A program made the translations under genes and the position numbers. From Chrysochromulina parva (taxonomy: Eukaryota > Haptophyta > Prymnesiales > Chrysochromulinaceae), in NCBI GenBank assembly GCA_002887195.1, contig PJAB01000328.1, forward strand, positions 1 to 29,587: a DNA stretch of 29,587 nt, given 5' to 3'. Positions within the stretch are counted from its first letter, which is position 1. Each line of letters starts with the position of its first letter. The notes under the pieces were generated by a model. That model made no database searches. It was not told where the DNA came from and saw only the letters and a program-made list of their open reading frames with translations. This document shows positions 1 through 8,229 of the stretch, one piece after another.

Positions 1-525
1 CGTATTGTCCGTATCGCTCATGCGCCACCCATACTGCCCCCCACCATAGTAGAGGATCGCTCTCCCGCCCTCTTTTGTGTACAGCGGCGCGCCGTTGTGC
101 TGCCGCGTGTAGCTGTAGGTACCATTGATGGTGCTCGCGCAAACGCCACCCGCGCCGCTCACGACGTACTCTCCCACGGTCGCCTCGATGAGGTCGGTGC
201 CACCCGCTTTCTCCGTGCGATACTTGTTGCTGCTGCCCTTATCCCACTTGACGCGAACCCACCCGTCAGAGTCGACTTCTGTGATGGTGCCCGCATTCCC
301 CGCCCCGCCATCCTGGTCGCCCCACTTCCAGTCGGGGCCACGCCTGACGCGGGCGCCCGCGCTGAACGAACTTGCCGCCGTACGACGAAGCTCCATGCGG
401 CGCTCGAGCTCTGCTTGATCCTCGATCTCGGCCTCCATCAGCGCCGCTGCGAGCGCGGCGTCCGAAACGTCGAACGGGTCCGAAACGTTGTCATCGTCGC
501 TGTCGTCGTCTAAGAAATGCGGCAT
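1..525 (-). CDS. MIB/HERC2-domain protein, N-terminal part (runs off left edge)
   Basis: An open frame of exactly 175 codons runs from an ATG at 525-523 to the window edge, so the 3' part is missing. The protein starts with an acidic stretch (MPHFLDDDSDDD) and a short charged helix (residues 22-48). Residues 57-113 fit the MIB/HERC2 domain: GARVRRGPDWKWGDQDGG, then a GTITEVDSDGWVRVKW strand pair and a KYR...DLI end. This is the fold found in Mind bomb and HERC2 ubiquitin ligases and in many protist proteins, where it mediates protein binding. Residues 119-175 (YVVSGAG...NGTY...YYGGGQYGWRMSD) look like a small beta-rich module often seen in repeat-type algal proteins; I cannot name it. No RING or HECT domain is visible, so ligase activity cannot be claimed. 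The domain call is firm; overall function is unknown. Confidence 0.8.
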   Translation of the reverse strand, partial: MPHFLDDDSDDDNVSDPFDVSDAALAAALMEAEIEDQAELERRMELRRTAASSFSAGARVRRGPDWKWGDQDGGAGNAGTITEVDSDGWVRVKWDKGSSNKYRTEKAGGTDLIEATVGEYVVSGAGGVCASTINGTYSYTRQHNGAPLYTKEGGRAILYYGGGQYGWRMSDTDNT

Positions 526-1247
526 GCAGCCTGGATAGTGTGCTTCTTGGCAGCTTCCGCGATTGGTACGGCCGGCGTAGCTCGCTCGCTAATCCTCCTT
601 GAAGTGCTCGACACTTTACGAGCGCGCTGAAGAATCTCGGGCCCAAGCTACATGTACATGAACTAACAGAGATATATCAGAGATATGGTGTGAAAGGGGG
701 TGTGAATGTGGGAGTAAGAAAAAAGCCCAGAAAAAAACGCCTCCACAGTCAAACACGCACCGCGCGTCGGCATCTTGCATCCACCTCTGACGTGTCCTGT
801 GGTTGGCGCTTTCAGGCTAAGGTCTTCGGCCCGTGCGGGCATGCCTCGCTGCTCCCCACACGGCACACGGACACGCGCACCAAGGGCGGGGGCTGGACAC
901 GCGTGCGTCTTGCCGCGCGGCGGGAAGCAGCGCCGGTCGCAAGTTCAGCGAGAATGTTCTTCACAAGTCGAGGGTCAAGTCTAAACATAAACAACCACTG
1001 ACAAACATAGACTGAAGACTCGATTATTTGCTTGACTTCTTCACACGGCTCTCCTGCTCGCTCCTTCCTCCTACTCGCTACTGTCGCTGCTCAGTCGCTC
1101 CGCTCCGCGCCGTCCTCGTTCGATCAGGCCCCGCTCGCCCCGGCGCACATCGGCCGCCCCTCTCCAAGCACTACGACCCCGAGCGCGCGAATCCCGGTGC
1201 AGGGCCCTCCCTCTCGCGCGACGGCCGTCACAGCTTGCCAACGGCCT
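526..1247. other. Intergenic region between two minus-strand genes
   Basis: This stretch holds the presumed promoter of the MIB/HERC2 gene on its left and the 3' flank of the DnaJ-reductase-SAM gene on its right. It has several short open frames, all under about 105 codons, with no recognisable domain and no consistent codon pattern. I see no RNA gene. The segment around 655-735 is comparatively A-rich and could be promoter sequence, but no defined element can be supported. Confidence 0.5.
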
Positions 1248-1260
1248 TCACAGCTTGCCA
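1221..1260. repeat. 20-bp tandem duplication across a stop codon
   Basis: Two adjacent 20-bp units, 1221-1240 and 1241-1260, differ at one base. The second unit contains the last codons and TGA stop (1248-1250) of the minus-strand DnaJ-reductase-SAM gene, so the other copy lies just downstream of the stop in a different frame. Confidence 0.85.
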
Positions 1261-3257
1261 ACGACCGCGCCGACGATGGCCTGGCGGTGTCCCATCTTCT
1301 TGATATCCATCTCCTTGAGCGCGTCCATCAGCTCCTTTTCGCCGTCGCCGCGCGAGACGATCTCCTCGAGCAGCTCAATCGAGGTCATCTCCTCCTCGAC
1401 AAAGCGCGAGATGTACATCTCTAGCCCGAGCTCGGTGAGCATCGCGGACGAGTCTGCCCAACGCTCCGACGCGCGTGGCTTCTGAGTGCCGCGCGTGCCT
1501 CCGGCCACGGTCGGCAACGCGGCGCTCGCGCCAGCCGCACTCGCGCCCGCCGCCGCCGCCGCGCTGCCCGTCGCCGCCGGCGCCGGCATGGATTCGCCGC
1601 CTGCCTCCTCGGCGAGCTTGCGTATGGCCGCCTGCAGCTCAAAGTACATGTCGTTGGCGGAGGCCTCGTCGCCGAATTGGAAAATGGTTCGCTCGCGGTA
1701 CTTGCCGTAGGCGCTCTCGCCCCCCTTGTGCGACGAGAGCGCCTCGAGGAGCGTCGTCTGCGTCAACTCGGCGACGGAGAGTGTCCTGGTGATCAGATTG
1801 AGCTTCTCGTCGCGGACGAGCTGCGCGATGGCCTCGAGCATGGCCACATACGCCTCGGGTCCATTGTCAGCGACCCACAGGGGTAGGTTGAAGCCGTGGA
1901 GGGAGATCTGCTGGTACATGATGAGCGAAGGCGAGAGTTGCGGTACCTGGCCGTTGGCCATCGAGTGCACCACGAGCGTGCCGCTCGGACGCAGCGCGAT
2001 GGCTAGCCGTCTGCCCGCCTCGCCCCCTAGGCCGTCCACAGCGAGCCTCGGCATCTCGGCGCCCAGATCTTTGAGAAAGGCGACGACGTTGGAGGTGTCC
2101 TTGAGAACCATGGTGCCACCGAGCTTGAGGAGCATCTCCCTGACGTGCTCGAAGGACGGGTCGTCGGGCACCAGGTTGATCGTCCGGATCTTGAGCAGCT
2201 TACAAAGCTGGATGAGGGCCTGGCCGACAGGCAGGTCGGCACCGTTCTGGATGATCGTGTCGCCCGGCTTGACGTTGCCATAGTCCTCGAGCAGCCGGTA
2301 CGCGGTGCAGAGCGAGCGCGAGCACGCATAGTGCGGCAGCGGCAGCAGCTGCGCGGGCACTCTCAGCAGCCGCGAGGAGTCACATACACACAGCGTGCCC
2401 CAGCACCCGATAGGCGCCTTGCGCGCGTCGGGCATGGCGAGGACCCAGTCCTTCACCTCGAGGGCGTACTTGGAGAGGCTGGGCACATTCTGCGCGGTGG
2501 CGAGTACGATACCGACACCCTCGACACCTGCGACCGCCGGCAGCTCGACATCCTCCCACTTGTTGGCTGTACGATTGAAGGGCGCAAAGTCGTTGAGGAT
2601 GGAGAGGGACGTCTGTGCGCGCAGCAGGTCCTCGTCGCTGACGCACGCGGCGAGCATGTGGACGAGCACCTCGCCATGCGCGAGCTTCTCGGGCAGCCGG
2701 CGCGCCTTGTCCACGTATAGCACCTCCTCAGGCGGCCCATTCTTGTCGTAGACCACCGCCGTCGTGCTCAGCGGCGGCAAGTAGGTCGACGTGTCGTCCG
2801 ACGCTTGCATGCCACCACGCTTGGAGCGCAGCAGGTCTTCGGCCGTGTAGAACCCCGTGTTGCCCAGGCCCTTTTGGTTCCGCAGCCACGCATCGAAGCC
2901 CGCCGAGTGCGACATGCTCGCGCCACCCTGTGTGAGCTGGCCCTTGGGGTCCTCCTTCTTGGCCACCTCCATGGCTGATGAGATGTTAACCGTCTTCCTA
3001 GGCGCGTAGGCGCTCGACGCCTCTGCAAACGACTCGCCAAACTGCTTCGCGGCGCCTCCCTCGGCGGCGCGCGATTGGTCGTGCGCCGCGCGCCGCTGCG
3101 GATCCGAGAGAGTGTCGTACGCCTTTTGGATGGTCGCCCACGTTGCTGGGCTGCCGCCACGGTCAGGGTGGTGGAGCATGGCCTTCTCTTTGTACGCGTT
3201 GCGCACCTCTTCGGTCGTCGCCGTGCGCGCTACGCCGAGCAAGCCGTACGCGTCCAT
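1248..3257 (-). CDS. Triple-domain protein: J domain, enoyl reductase-like MDR domain, SAM domain
   Basis: The single uninterrupted frame gives 669 residues from the ATG at 3257. Residues 3-60 are a J domain (YGLLGVARTATTEEV..., with the Hsp70-stimulating HPD at 30-32). Residues about 163-530 are a medium-chain dehydrogenase/reductase domain closest to mitochondrial trans-2-enoyl-CoA reductase (MECR/ETR): LPAVAGVEGVG at 239-249, the nucleotide-binding stretch GDTIIQNGADLPVGQ at 332-346, then KIRTINLVPDD and a GTLVVHSMANGQ strand. No zinc ligands are visible, as in that family. After an Ala-rich linker (555-590), residues 600-668 form a SAM domain (LTELGLEMYISRFVEEEM...MGHRQAIVGAV). The frame stays open upstream to an ATG at 3428, adding 57 residues with no clear targeting signal. 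I prefer 3257 because the J domain begins there. Substrate and partners are unknown; the family's usual role is the last step of mitochondrial fatty-acid synthesis. Confidence 0.85.
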   Translation of the reverse strand: MDAYGLLGVARTATTEEVRNAYKEKAMLHHPDRGGSPATWATIQKAYDTLSDPQRRAAHDQSRAAEGGAAKQFGESFAEASSAYAPRKTVNISSAMEVAKKEDPKGQLTQGGASMSHSAGFDAWLRNQKGLGNTGFYTAEDLLRSKRGGMQASDDTSTYLPPLSTTAVVYDKNGPPEEVLYVDKARRLPEKLAHGEVLVHMLAACVSDEDLLRAQTSLSILNDFAPFNRTANKWEDVELPAVAGVEGVGIVLATAQNVPSLSKYALEVKDWVLAMPDARKAPIGCWGTLCVCDSSRLLRVPAQLLPLPHYACSRSLCTAYRLLEDYGNVKPGDTIIQNGADLPVGQALIQLCKLLKIRTINLVPDDPSFEHVREMLLKLGGTMVLKDTSNVVAFLKDLGAEMPRLAVDGLGGEAGRRLAIALRPSGTLVVHSMANGQVPQLSPSLIMYQQISLHGFNLPLWVADNGPEAYVAMLEAIAQLVRDEKLNLITRTLSVAELTQTTLLEALSSHKGGESAYGKYRERTIFQFGDEASANDMYFELQAAIRKLAEEAGGESMPAPAATGSAAAAAGASAAGASAALPTVAGGTRGTQKPRASERWADSSAMLTELGLEMYISRFVEEEMTSIELLEEIVSRGDGEKELMDALKEMDIKKMGHRQAIVGAVVGKL

Positions 3258-3918
3258 CGTTGCGCAGTCGGCACACGCCGTCGACGTCGACAGCTGCTCG
3301 ATCGGGACTGCGACGGCCCAGGTGATCGATCGGCACAATGCAAACTTCTCATAAACTTCGTCCACAGCTCGACTCTCAAAGTACCCTTCCGACAGGCGGC
3401 CAATTTGTCGCGGCCACACCCTTTCCAATGGTTTGTCAAAGGGGGGTGTTTGCCCGTAGACGGGTCTTGAGACGGGTTATGGGTTAAACCCCGGGCCCCG
3501 GCGACGACCCGTGTGCCGTGCACTTCGGCTTCGACCTTCGTGACCCGTGTGGATGCATCTGTGCGCCCATATCAACGCTCTGAGAGACCGCATCCTTACA
3601 TACACCCGACTAACACCCGACTTCTCCCCGCTCCCGCGTCCCGCTTCAAACGCGTGCTTTTTCAACCTTGTATTATGTTTACAACGTGTGTGGTGTGTCG
3701 CCACGTTTCGTCAGAGATCATCCTACTGTAGTTGGAAACTATTTTTGGTCAATCTGATGGTCCCGCACTCGGTATCGCTCGGGCTCGAGTCGGCATTGAA
3801 TTCCGGCGACTCCCACATTCAACCCTTCCGCCCGACACAGCGCTGTATTCGACGCGTCTGCTAAGGTGGCGACAACCCCTCCCTCGGACCCAGGACCTAC
3901 TGGCTGCGTGTGTGCCAC
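3258..3918. other. Intergenic region between two minus-strand genes
   Basis: This is the 5' flank of the DnaJ-reductase-SAM gene (its frame stays open to 3428) and the 3' flank of the TEX261 gene. The stretch 3640-3735 is less GC-rich than the genes. No gene, RNA or clear regulatory motif could be supported here. Confidence 0.45.
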
Positions 3919-4410
3919 CTACCGCATGCGCCTGCTCGGCCCCAGGCCCTCAGGCAACGCATTTTCGTTGGCCGAGAGCGAGAGAAAGAAGCCAAAGGGC
4001 ACCAGCCACACGTTGAGTACAAAGAAGCATAGCACGTGCGTCGTTTGGTGGAAGTGCGACAGAAAGTGCTGAAGCCAGACCACGTGCGAGGCCACCAGCA
4101 TGAGCGCAGATGCCAGGCACGCAGGAGAGAGGAGCTTCACGAACGGGAAGCTCTGGAGCAGCCAAAAGTAGCACCCGTGAGCCGCTAGGCCCACCCCGAG
4201 CGCCGCGAGCGGAAGGCTCTCGAAGCACGCGAAGAGCACGTGCACCACGAGCACAAGCATGGTACTGGCCGTGAGGATGCGGCGCGTGAGCACTGTGTGC
4301 TCCTCCACCACCTCGCACAAGTAGTACAGGCCGCTCGCGAGGCACACGGCCACAAACAGCAGGAAGATGTAGCCGGCTACGTAGACGACGGCGTTGAACA
4401 CAAGACCCAT
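3919..4410 (-). CDS. TEX261: TEX261/SVP26-family membrane protein
   Basis: The protein has 163 residues from the ATG at 4410; an upstream in-frame ATG at 4452 adds 14 residues, but MGLVFNAVVYVAGYIF matches the usual family start. Family hallmarks are visible in order: a first membrane helix, GLYYLCEVVEEHTVLTRR, a second helix, LGVGLAAHGCYFWLLQSFPF, a third helix before VVWLQHFLSHFH, and the closing PFGFFLSLSANENALP. SVP26/TEX261 proteins are small multi-pass ER/early-Golgi proteins that help load cargo enzymes into COPII vesicles. The tail after NENALP is only about 10 residues, shorter than usual. The stop lies inside a donor-like sequence (GTAGGT), so a small last exon could be missed. The gene is divergent from the PP2C gene, sharing a 231-bp upstream region. 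Confidence 0.9.
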   Translation of the reverse strand: MGLVFNAVVYVAGYIFLLFVAVCLASGLYYLCEVVEEHTVLTRRILTASTMLVLVVHVLFACFESLPLAALGVGLAAHGCYFWLLQSFPFVKLLSPACLASALMLVASHVVWLQHFLSHFHQTTHVLCFFVLNVWLVPFGFFLSLSANENALPEGLGPSRRMR

Positions 4411-4641
4411 GGCTCGCTCCCGCGGACTCGGCAGGGCCGTGCCGCGCCTCACACGCGTCCGCGAGGGTCAGTGGAGAGGCGCTTGACGGACGCGACCCTT
4501 GACGCTTTGCCGCAAAAGCGACGACGCTACGGCCACGTCATCCGGAACTTTTCCTTCCCACCCAACACCAACCACACAGCCGCGCCTAATGCCAGCCCAC
4601 ACATTTCCGCTTTGTCGCCACATTCTCTTCTCACGCCTAGT
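4411..4641. promoter_or_regulatory. Presumed bidirectional promoter region, TEX261 / PP2C
   Basis: The preferred start codons of the two divergent genes are 231 bp apart. The PP2C frame stays open leftwards through the TEX261 start (to an ATG at 4240), but that extension is antisense to TEX261 coding sequence and has no domain. I see no clear TATA element; the assignment rests on gene orientation alone. Confidence 0.4.
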
Positions 4642-7600
4642 ATGGGTCTCGAACTTGGGCTGACTTGGGCCGGTTTTCCCGGTCCTTGCAGCACCGCCCA
4701 ACAACAGCGACAACAGCAAGGGGAGCGCCGCCCACAACAGCAAGGGGAGCGCCGCCCACAACAGCAAGGGGAGCGCGGCGCCATGCGACGCGGGACGCCA
4801 AGCCTCGACGACGAGGTGGAGGAGTCCATCGAACTCGCGCATGATGAGGACGAGGGAACGCCCTCCAATCTCGTCACGACACGTCACACGCGCAGCCACT
4901 ACGACCTGCATAACCGGAAGAGCGGCGGCATCTCAGCGCGGCACGCCACCCGTGAGATCCATGGCCACACGGCGACGCGCGTGCCGCTGCAGCCGCGCGT
5001 CTCGACACCGCCGTGCCCTCCTGGAAGCTCCTTGGGCGGCTCGGGCGGTGTCGCCGGCGCGAGTGGTGCAGGCCGTCACAGCTGTGGCAGCTGCTCAAGC
5101 TTGACATCGTCAGCGACTCCAGCGTGTGCGAGCTCGGGGCAGCACTCGGCGCGGCGCGCGGGCGGCAACCGCCCGCCGCTGCAGCCGACGCGCGAGCTGC
5201 GCGTCGAGCCGACTACGCGCGAGCTGCGCGTCGAGCCGACACGCGAGCTGCGCGTCGGCAAGGGCGTAGCCCCCGCGGCCACCACCCGCGTCTTCTCACA
5301 GCTCCCGAATTCGCCGGTGCGCCGGCTGGTAGGCGCCTCACGCTCAGAGATGGCGAACTACGGCATGGCACCGCCCTCGCCCGAGGGCTTCCTCGAGGGC
5401 TCGGTCCCCGGCTCACCATGCGCGCCCGGCTCGCCCGGCCCCAAGGGCGCGATCGGCGCGTCTCGGAGCGAGACGGTGCACTCGGCGATCGGCTGGCACG
5501 GGGCGGACGAGCACGGCGATCACGGCGACCACGAGGACGGCTACGGTCCCGCGCCCGACGATGAGCTTCCGGGCGGCGCCCACGATGGTGCTGATGTTGA
5601 GGAGCGCCCCATCTCGGACGACAGGGTCCGCAGCGGGCACCGGCACGGGCCGTGGTACCTGCCAGAGTCGTTTGCGGCGGATCCCCACGGGCAGCTCGAC
5701 CTGGCGCGCTTGCCGGGGGTCGGCTCTCGCGGGGCCGACGGCTACTCGCGCGGGCGCATGTCGGCTGTGAGCGCGTATGACGAAATCGAAGAGGACATCG
5801 AGCTCGATGAGCACTTCGGTGGTGGAGGCGGCGGGCGCGCCTCGTCGTTCAACCGCGCCTCGTCGGTCAACTCGTCCGTGCACTCCAACTCACCCGCGCA
5901 CACGCCCTCTCTCATCCCCGCCACGCCCACCAACCGGCTGCGCCACGCGGACGATCTCGTCACTCGTGATGGCAAGTACCTCAATCCACACGGCGGCGGG
6001 CAGGGTGGTGGGCAGGGTGGTGGGCAGGGTGGTGGGCCAGCGCGAGGCAGCCGCCGCAGCAGCGCCGCAGGCGAGGGAGCGGCACAACGGGAGAGTGGCG
6101 TCTCCCCACAGGACGGCGACGTGGCCGAGGTGCCGGGGCTCGAGGAGGGTTCCGACGCGCCGCCGCCGGCGGTAGTGCGCGCGAGCTCCGCAGACGATTT
6201 CGATGCGCAGAGCGACTCAAGGGGCGCCGTGCCGGGCGTGGCGGACTCACAGGGGCTGAACCTCACCGCGCCGCCCGCCCTCCTTCGCGCACAACTCGCG
6301 TCGGTGCGACGGCCGCCGCCGGCTAAGGAGGCGTACCCTACGGGCGAGGCGGCGGCCGCAGAGGCGGCGGAGGCGGCGGCTTCTAAAGAGGAGGCGGCCG
6401 AGGAGGCGGCCGAGGAGGCGGCCGAGGAGGCGGCCGAGGTCGAGGCAGCCATCGCGGCCGCGACGCATCGTGCCCAGCACGGCGCCTCCCTCGACGATGA
6501 GTCGTCCGAAGTGCTCATGTTGGACGCGGGCGCGAGTCCCGTTCGTCGGGCGGGCGGGCGCAGCAGCAGCAGCAGCAGCCGGCACATCACCGCCGCCGAG
6601 GTCGACACCGCGGAGGCTGCCTTCGAAGCCCACCTGAGCCAAGCGCACCTGAGCAGCCAAGCACATCTCACAGCGACAACGACCCCCTCGGCCGGGGCGG
6701 CGTCGCCCGACACGGCGCGCGACAAGGGGGACGAGGACGCGCTTGCACGCCGCCAAGCCCTCGCCGCTGCCCGAGCTCTCGAAGAGGCGCTCGAGGCGAG
6801 CGCGGCGGGCGGCGGCTTGCGACTGGGCGTGGCCCTTGGGCGAGGGCCACGTGGCACGATGGAGGACCGTGTGCAGCTGCAGCCGCTCGCGCCGCCACCG
6901 CTGCCGCCCTCGCCCACTCGCGCCGTGTTGGGCGCCGGCCGCGGGCCCACTGGCGGCGGCGCCGCCGACGCAGCCGCGCTCGACGCGGCGCCTGCCGCGT
7001 ACCTGGCCGTGTTTGACGGGCACAACGGGGCGGCGGTCGCACACTCGGCGAGCACGGGCTTGCATCTGTACCTCAAGCGCCGTCTACTCGCCAACTCGCG
7101 CGCCCACTTCGCGGCCGCCGAGGCGTCTCGACGAGGGCTGGACAGCGACGGAGAGACTCCAGCGCTGCCCCTGTCGGCGTCGGGGCTGAGCGAAGCGCTC
7201 GCGGGAGCCTTTTGCGACTTTGACCGTTGGCTGCATGCGAACGCGCGCCCCAGCTCGGGCCGGCATCCCCCGCCTGGAGGCGCCGAGACGGCGCTCGTAG
7301 GCGCGGCCGAGGGCGCTGTGCTGAGCGCTGGGCATGAGAGCGCCGGCGTGGGCGCGGCTGACGGGTTCGAGCCCGGGGTGCATGCCGACGTGGAGGGGGA
7401 GCATGCCGACGTGGAGCCGCTCGAGCGGCTCGAGCGGCTCGAGTCGTGGAGCCGCTCGAGACGTGGCGCCCACGACGACGCGAGCGCCCACGACGACGCG
7501 GAGGGCGCTGCCTCGCCCACGACGGCGCGTGTGCGCGAGGCGGCCCTGCACGCCCTGCAGATGCAGGAGCACCTGGCCGCCGAGGAGGCGGCGACGGTCG

Positions 7601-8229
7601 CGACGCATGCGAGCCACCCCGGGGCGAGCCACCCCGCGCATGGTGGAGGCACTACAGCGCTCGTGTGCGTCACATGCCAAGGGCGCCTGCACCTCGCCTC
7701 CGTCGGCGACTCCCGCGCAGTGCTCGCCTTCCGTAACGCCTTCCGTAACGGCGGCGGCGCGCTGGGTACGGCGCGTCGGCTGACCACCGACCACACACCC
7801 GCTCTCCCCTCCGAGCTCGATCGGATCGTCGGGGCCGGTGGTTTCGTATCGCGAGGGCGTGTGGCGGGCATCCTTGCCGTCTCACGCGCCCTGGGCGACC
7901 TCGAGCTCCAGCCGTACGTGTCGCCCGTGCCCGAGGTGAGCGTCGTCGACCTTCGCGACGAGGCCAGCGCCGTGGCGGCCGATTGGGGCAGCGCCGCGGC
8001 CGATGAGCCACCGCCGGCCCCGGTGCTCGTGCTCGCGACCGATGGAGTGTGGGGCTGCCTGACCGATGACGAGGCCGCCGCTATCGCCACCGCCCATGAG
8101 GACCCGCAGGCGGCCGCGGAAGAGCTCCTCGAGGAGGTCAGCAGGCGCGGCGGCAGAGACAATTCATCCGTCATCGTCGCGGCGTGGCCTGCCGACTGGT
8201 CAACCATGCGACATGATGGCCAATTTTAA
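4642..8229 (+). CDS. PP2C-family Ser/Thr phosphatase with long disordered N-terminus
   Basis: The protein has 1195 residues from ATG 4642; ATG 4783 is an alternative. The C-terminal catalytic domain (about 725-1190) carries the PP2C motifs: RGTMEDR at 737-743, VFDGHNG with metal-binding Asp792, VGDSRAV (Asp1023), SRALGD ending at Asp1086, ATDGVWG (Asp1134) and GRDNSSVIV (Asp1173). The acidic metal-binding residues all seem present, so activity as a Mg/Mn-dependent phosphatase is likely. The spacing between DGHNG and GDSR is about 230 residues, well above normal, because of a low-complexity insert (about nt 7240-7620, rich in Ala, His, Asp and Glu). The first 700 or so residues are disordered, with tandem repeats (GERRPQQQ, RELRVEPT, GGGQ, EEAA) and two related acidic motifs, DDEVEESIEL and YDEIEEDIEL. 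Substrate and location are unknown. Confidence 0.9.
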   Translation: MGLELGLTWAGFPGPCSTAQQQRQQQGERRPQQQGERRPQQQGERGAMRRGTPSLDDEVEESIELAHDEDEGTPSNLVTTRHTRSHYDLHNRKSGGISARHATREIHGHTATRVPLQPRVSTPPCPPGSSLGGSGGVAGASGAGRHSCGSCSSLTSSATPACASSGQHSARRAGGNRPPLQPTRELRVEPTTRELRVEPTRELRVGKGVAPAATTRVFSQLPNSPVRRLVGASRSEMANYGMAPPSPEGFLEGSVPGSPCAPGSPGPKGAIGASRSETVHSAIGWHGADEHGDHGDHEDGYGPAPDDELPGGAHDGADVEERPISDDRVRSGHRHGPWYLPESFAADPHGQLDLARLPGVGSRGADGYSRGRMSAVSAYDEIEEDIELDEHFGGGGGGRASSFNRASSVNSSVHSNSPAHTPSLIPATPTNRLRHADDLVTRDGKYLNPHGGGQGGGQGGGQGGGPARGSRRSSAAGEGAAQRESGVSPQDGDVAEVPGLEEGSDAPPPAVVRASSADDFDAQSDSRGAVPGVADSQGLNLTAPPALLRAQLASVRRPPPAKEAYPTGEAAAAEAAEAAASKEEAAEEAAEEAAEEAAEVEAAIAAATHRAQHGASLDDESSEVLMLDAGASPVRRAGGRSSSSSSRHITAAEVDTAEAAFEAHLSQAHLSSQAHLTATTTPSAGAASPDTARDKGDEDALARRQALAAARALEEALEASAAGGGLRLGVALGRGPRGTMEDRVQLQPLAPPPLPPSPTRAVLGAGRGPTGGGAADAAALDAAPAAYLAVFDGHNGAAVAHSASTGLHLYLKRRLLANSRAHFAAAEASRRGLDSDGETPALPLSASGLSEALAGAFCDFDRWLHANARPSSGRHPPPGGAETALVGAAEGAVLSAGHESAGVGAADGFEPGVHADVEGEHADVEPLERLERLESWSRSRRGAHDDASAHDDAEGAASPTTARVREAALHALQMQEHLAAEEAATVATHASHPGASHPAHGGGTTALVCVTCQGRLHLASVGDSRAVLAFRNAFRNGGGALGTARRLTTDHTPALPSELDRIVGAGGFVSRGRVAGILAVSRALGDLELQPYVSPVPEVSVVDLRDEASAVAADWGSAAADEPPPAPVLVLATDGVWGCLTDDEAAAIATAHEDPQAAAEELLEEVSRRGGRDNSSVIVAAWPADWSTMRHDGQF
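4711..4782 (+). repeat. 24-bp tandem repeat, 3 copies (PP2C gene)
   Basis: Units at 4711-4734, 4735-4758 and 4759-4782 encode QQQGERRP-type octapeptides; the last copy diverges at its 3' end. The repeat lies in the disordered N-terminus. Confidence 0.9.
5188..5259 (+). repeat. RELRVEPT-coding tandem repeat, about 3 copies (PP2C gene)
   Basis: Copies begin at 5188, 5215 and 5239 and encode TRELRVEPT, TRELRVEP and TRELRVG. The unit length alternates between 27 and 24 bp, always in frame. Confidence 0.85.
5998..6036 (+). repeat. 12-bp tandem repeat coding GQGG (PP2C gene)
   Basis: Three exact copies of gggcagggtggt (5998, 6010, 6022) and a partial fourth encode a Gly/Gln run. Confidence 0.85.
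6388..6435 (+). repeat. 12-bp tandem repeat coding EEAA (PP2C gene)
   Basis: Four exact copies of gaggaggcggcc at 6388, 6400, 6412 and 6424 encode (EEAA)4, probably a short helical acidic stretch before the catalytic domain. Confidence 0.9.

Noticed and set aside
4240..4641. N-terminal extension of the PP2C gene to ATG 4240
   Set aside because: It overlaps TEX261 coding sequence in antisense, has no domain, and later ATGs at 4642 and 4783 fit better.
7365..7380. tRNA T-arm-like gggttcgagccc
   Set aside because: It is inside the PP2C coding frame and no flanking cloverleaf arms can be drawn.
5742..8207. 821-codon minus-strand open frame, and smaller ones at 6247-7065 and 7084-7794
   Set aside because: Antisense to the PP2C gene; Ser/Ala/Arg-rich with no domain. 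The sense frame carries every PP2C motif, and the openness follows from high GC and few A/T-rich stop codons.
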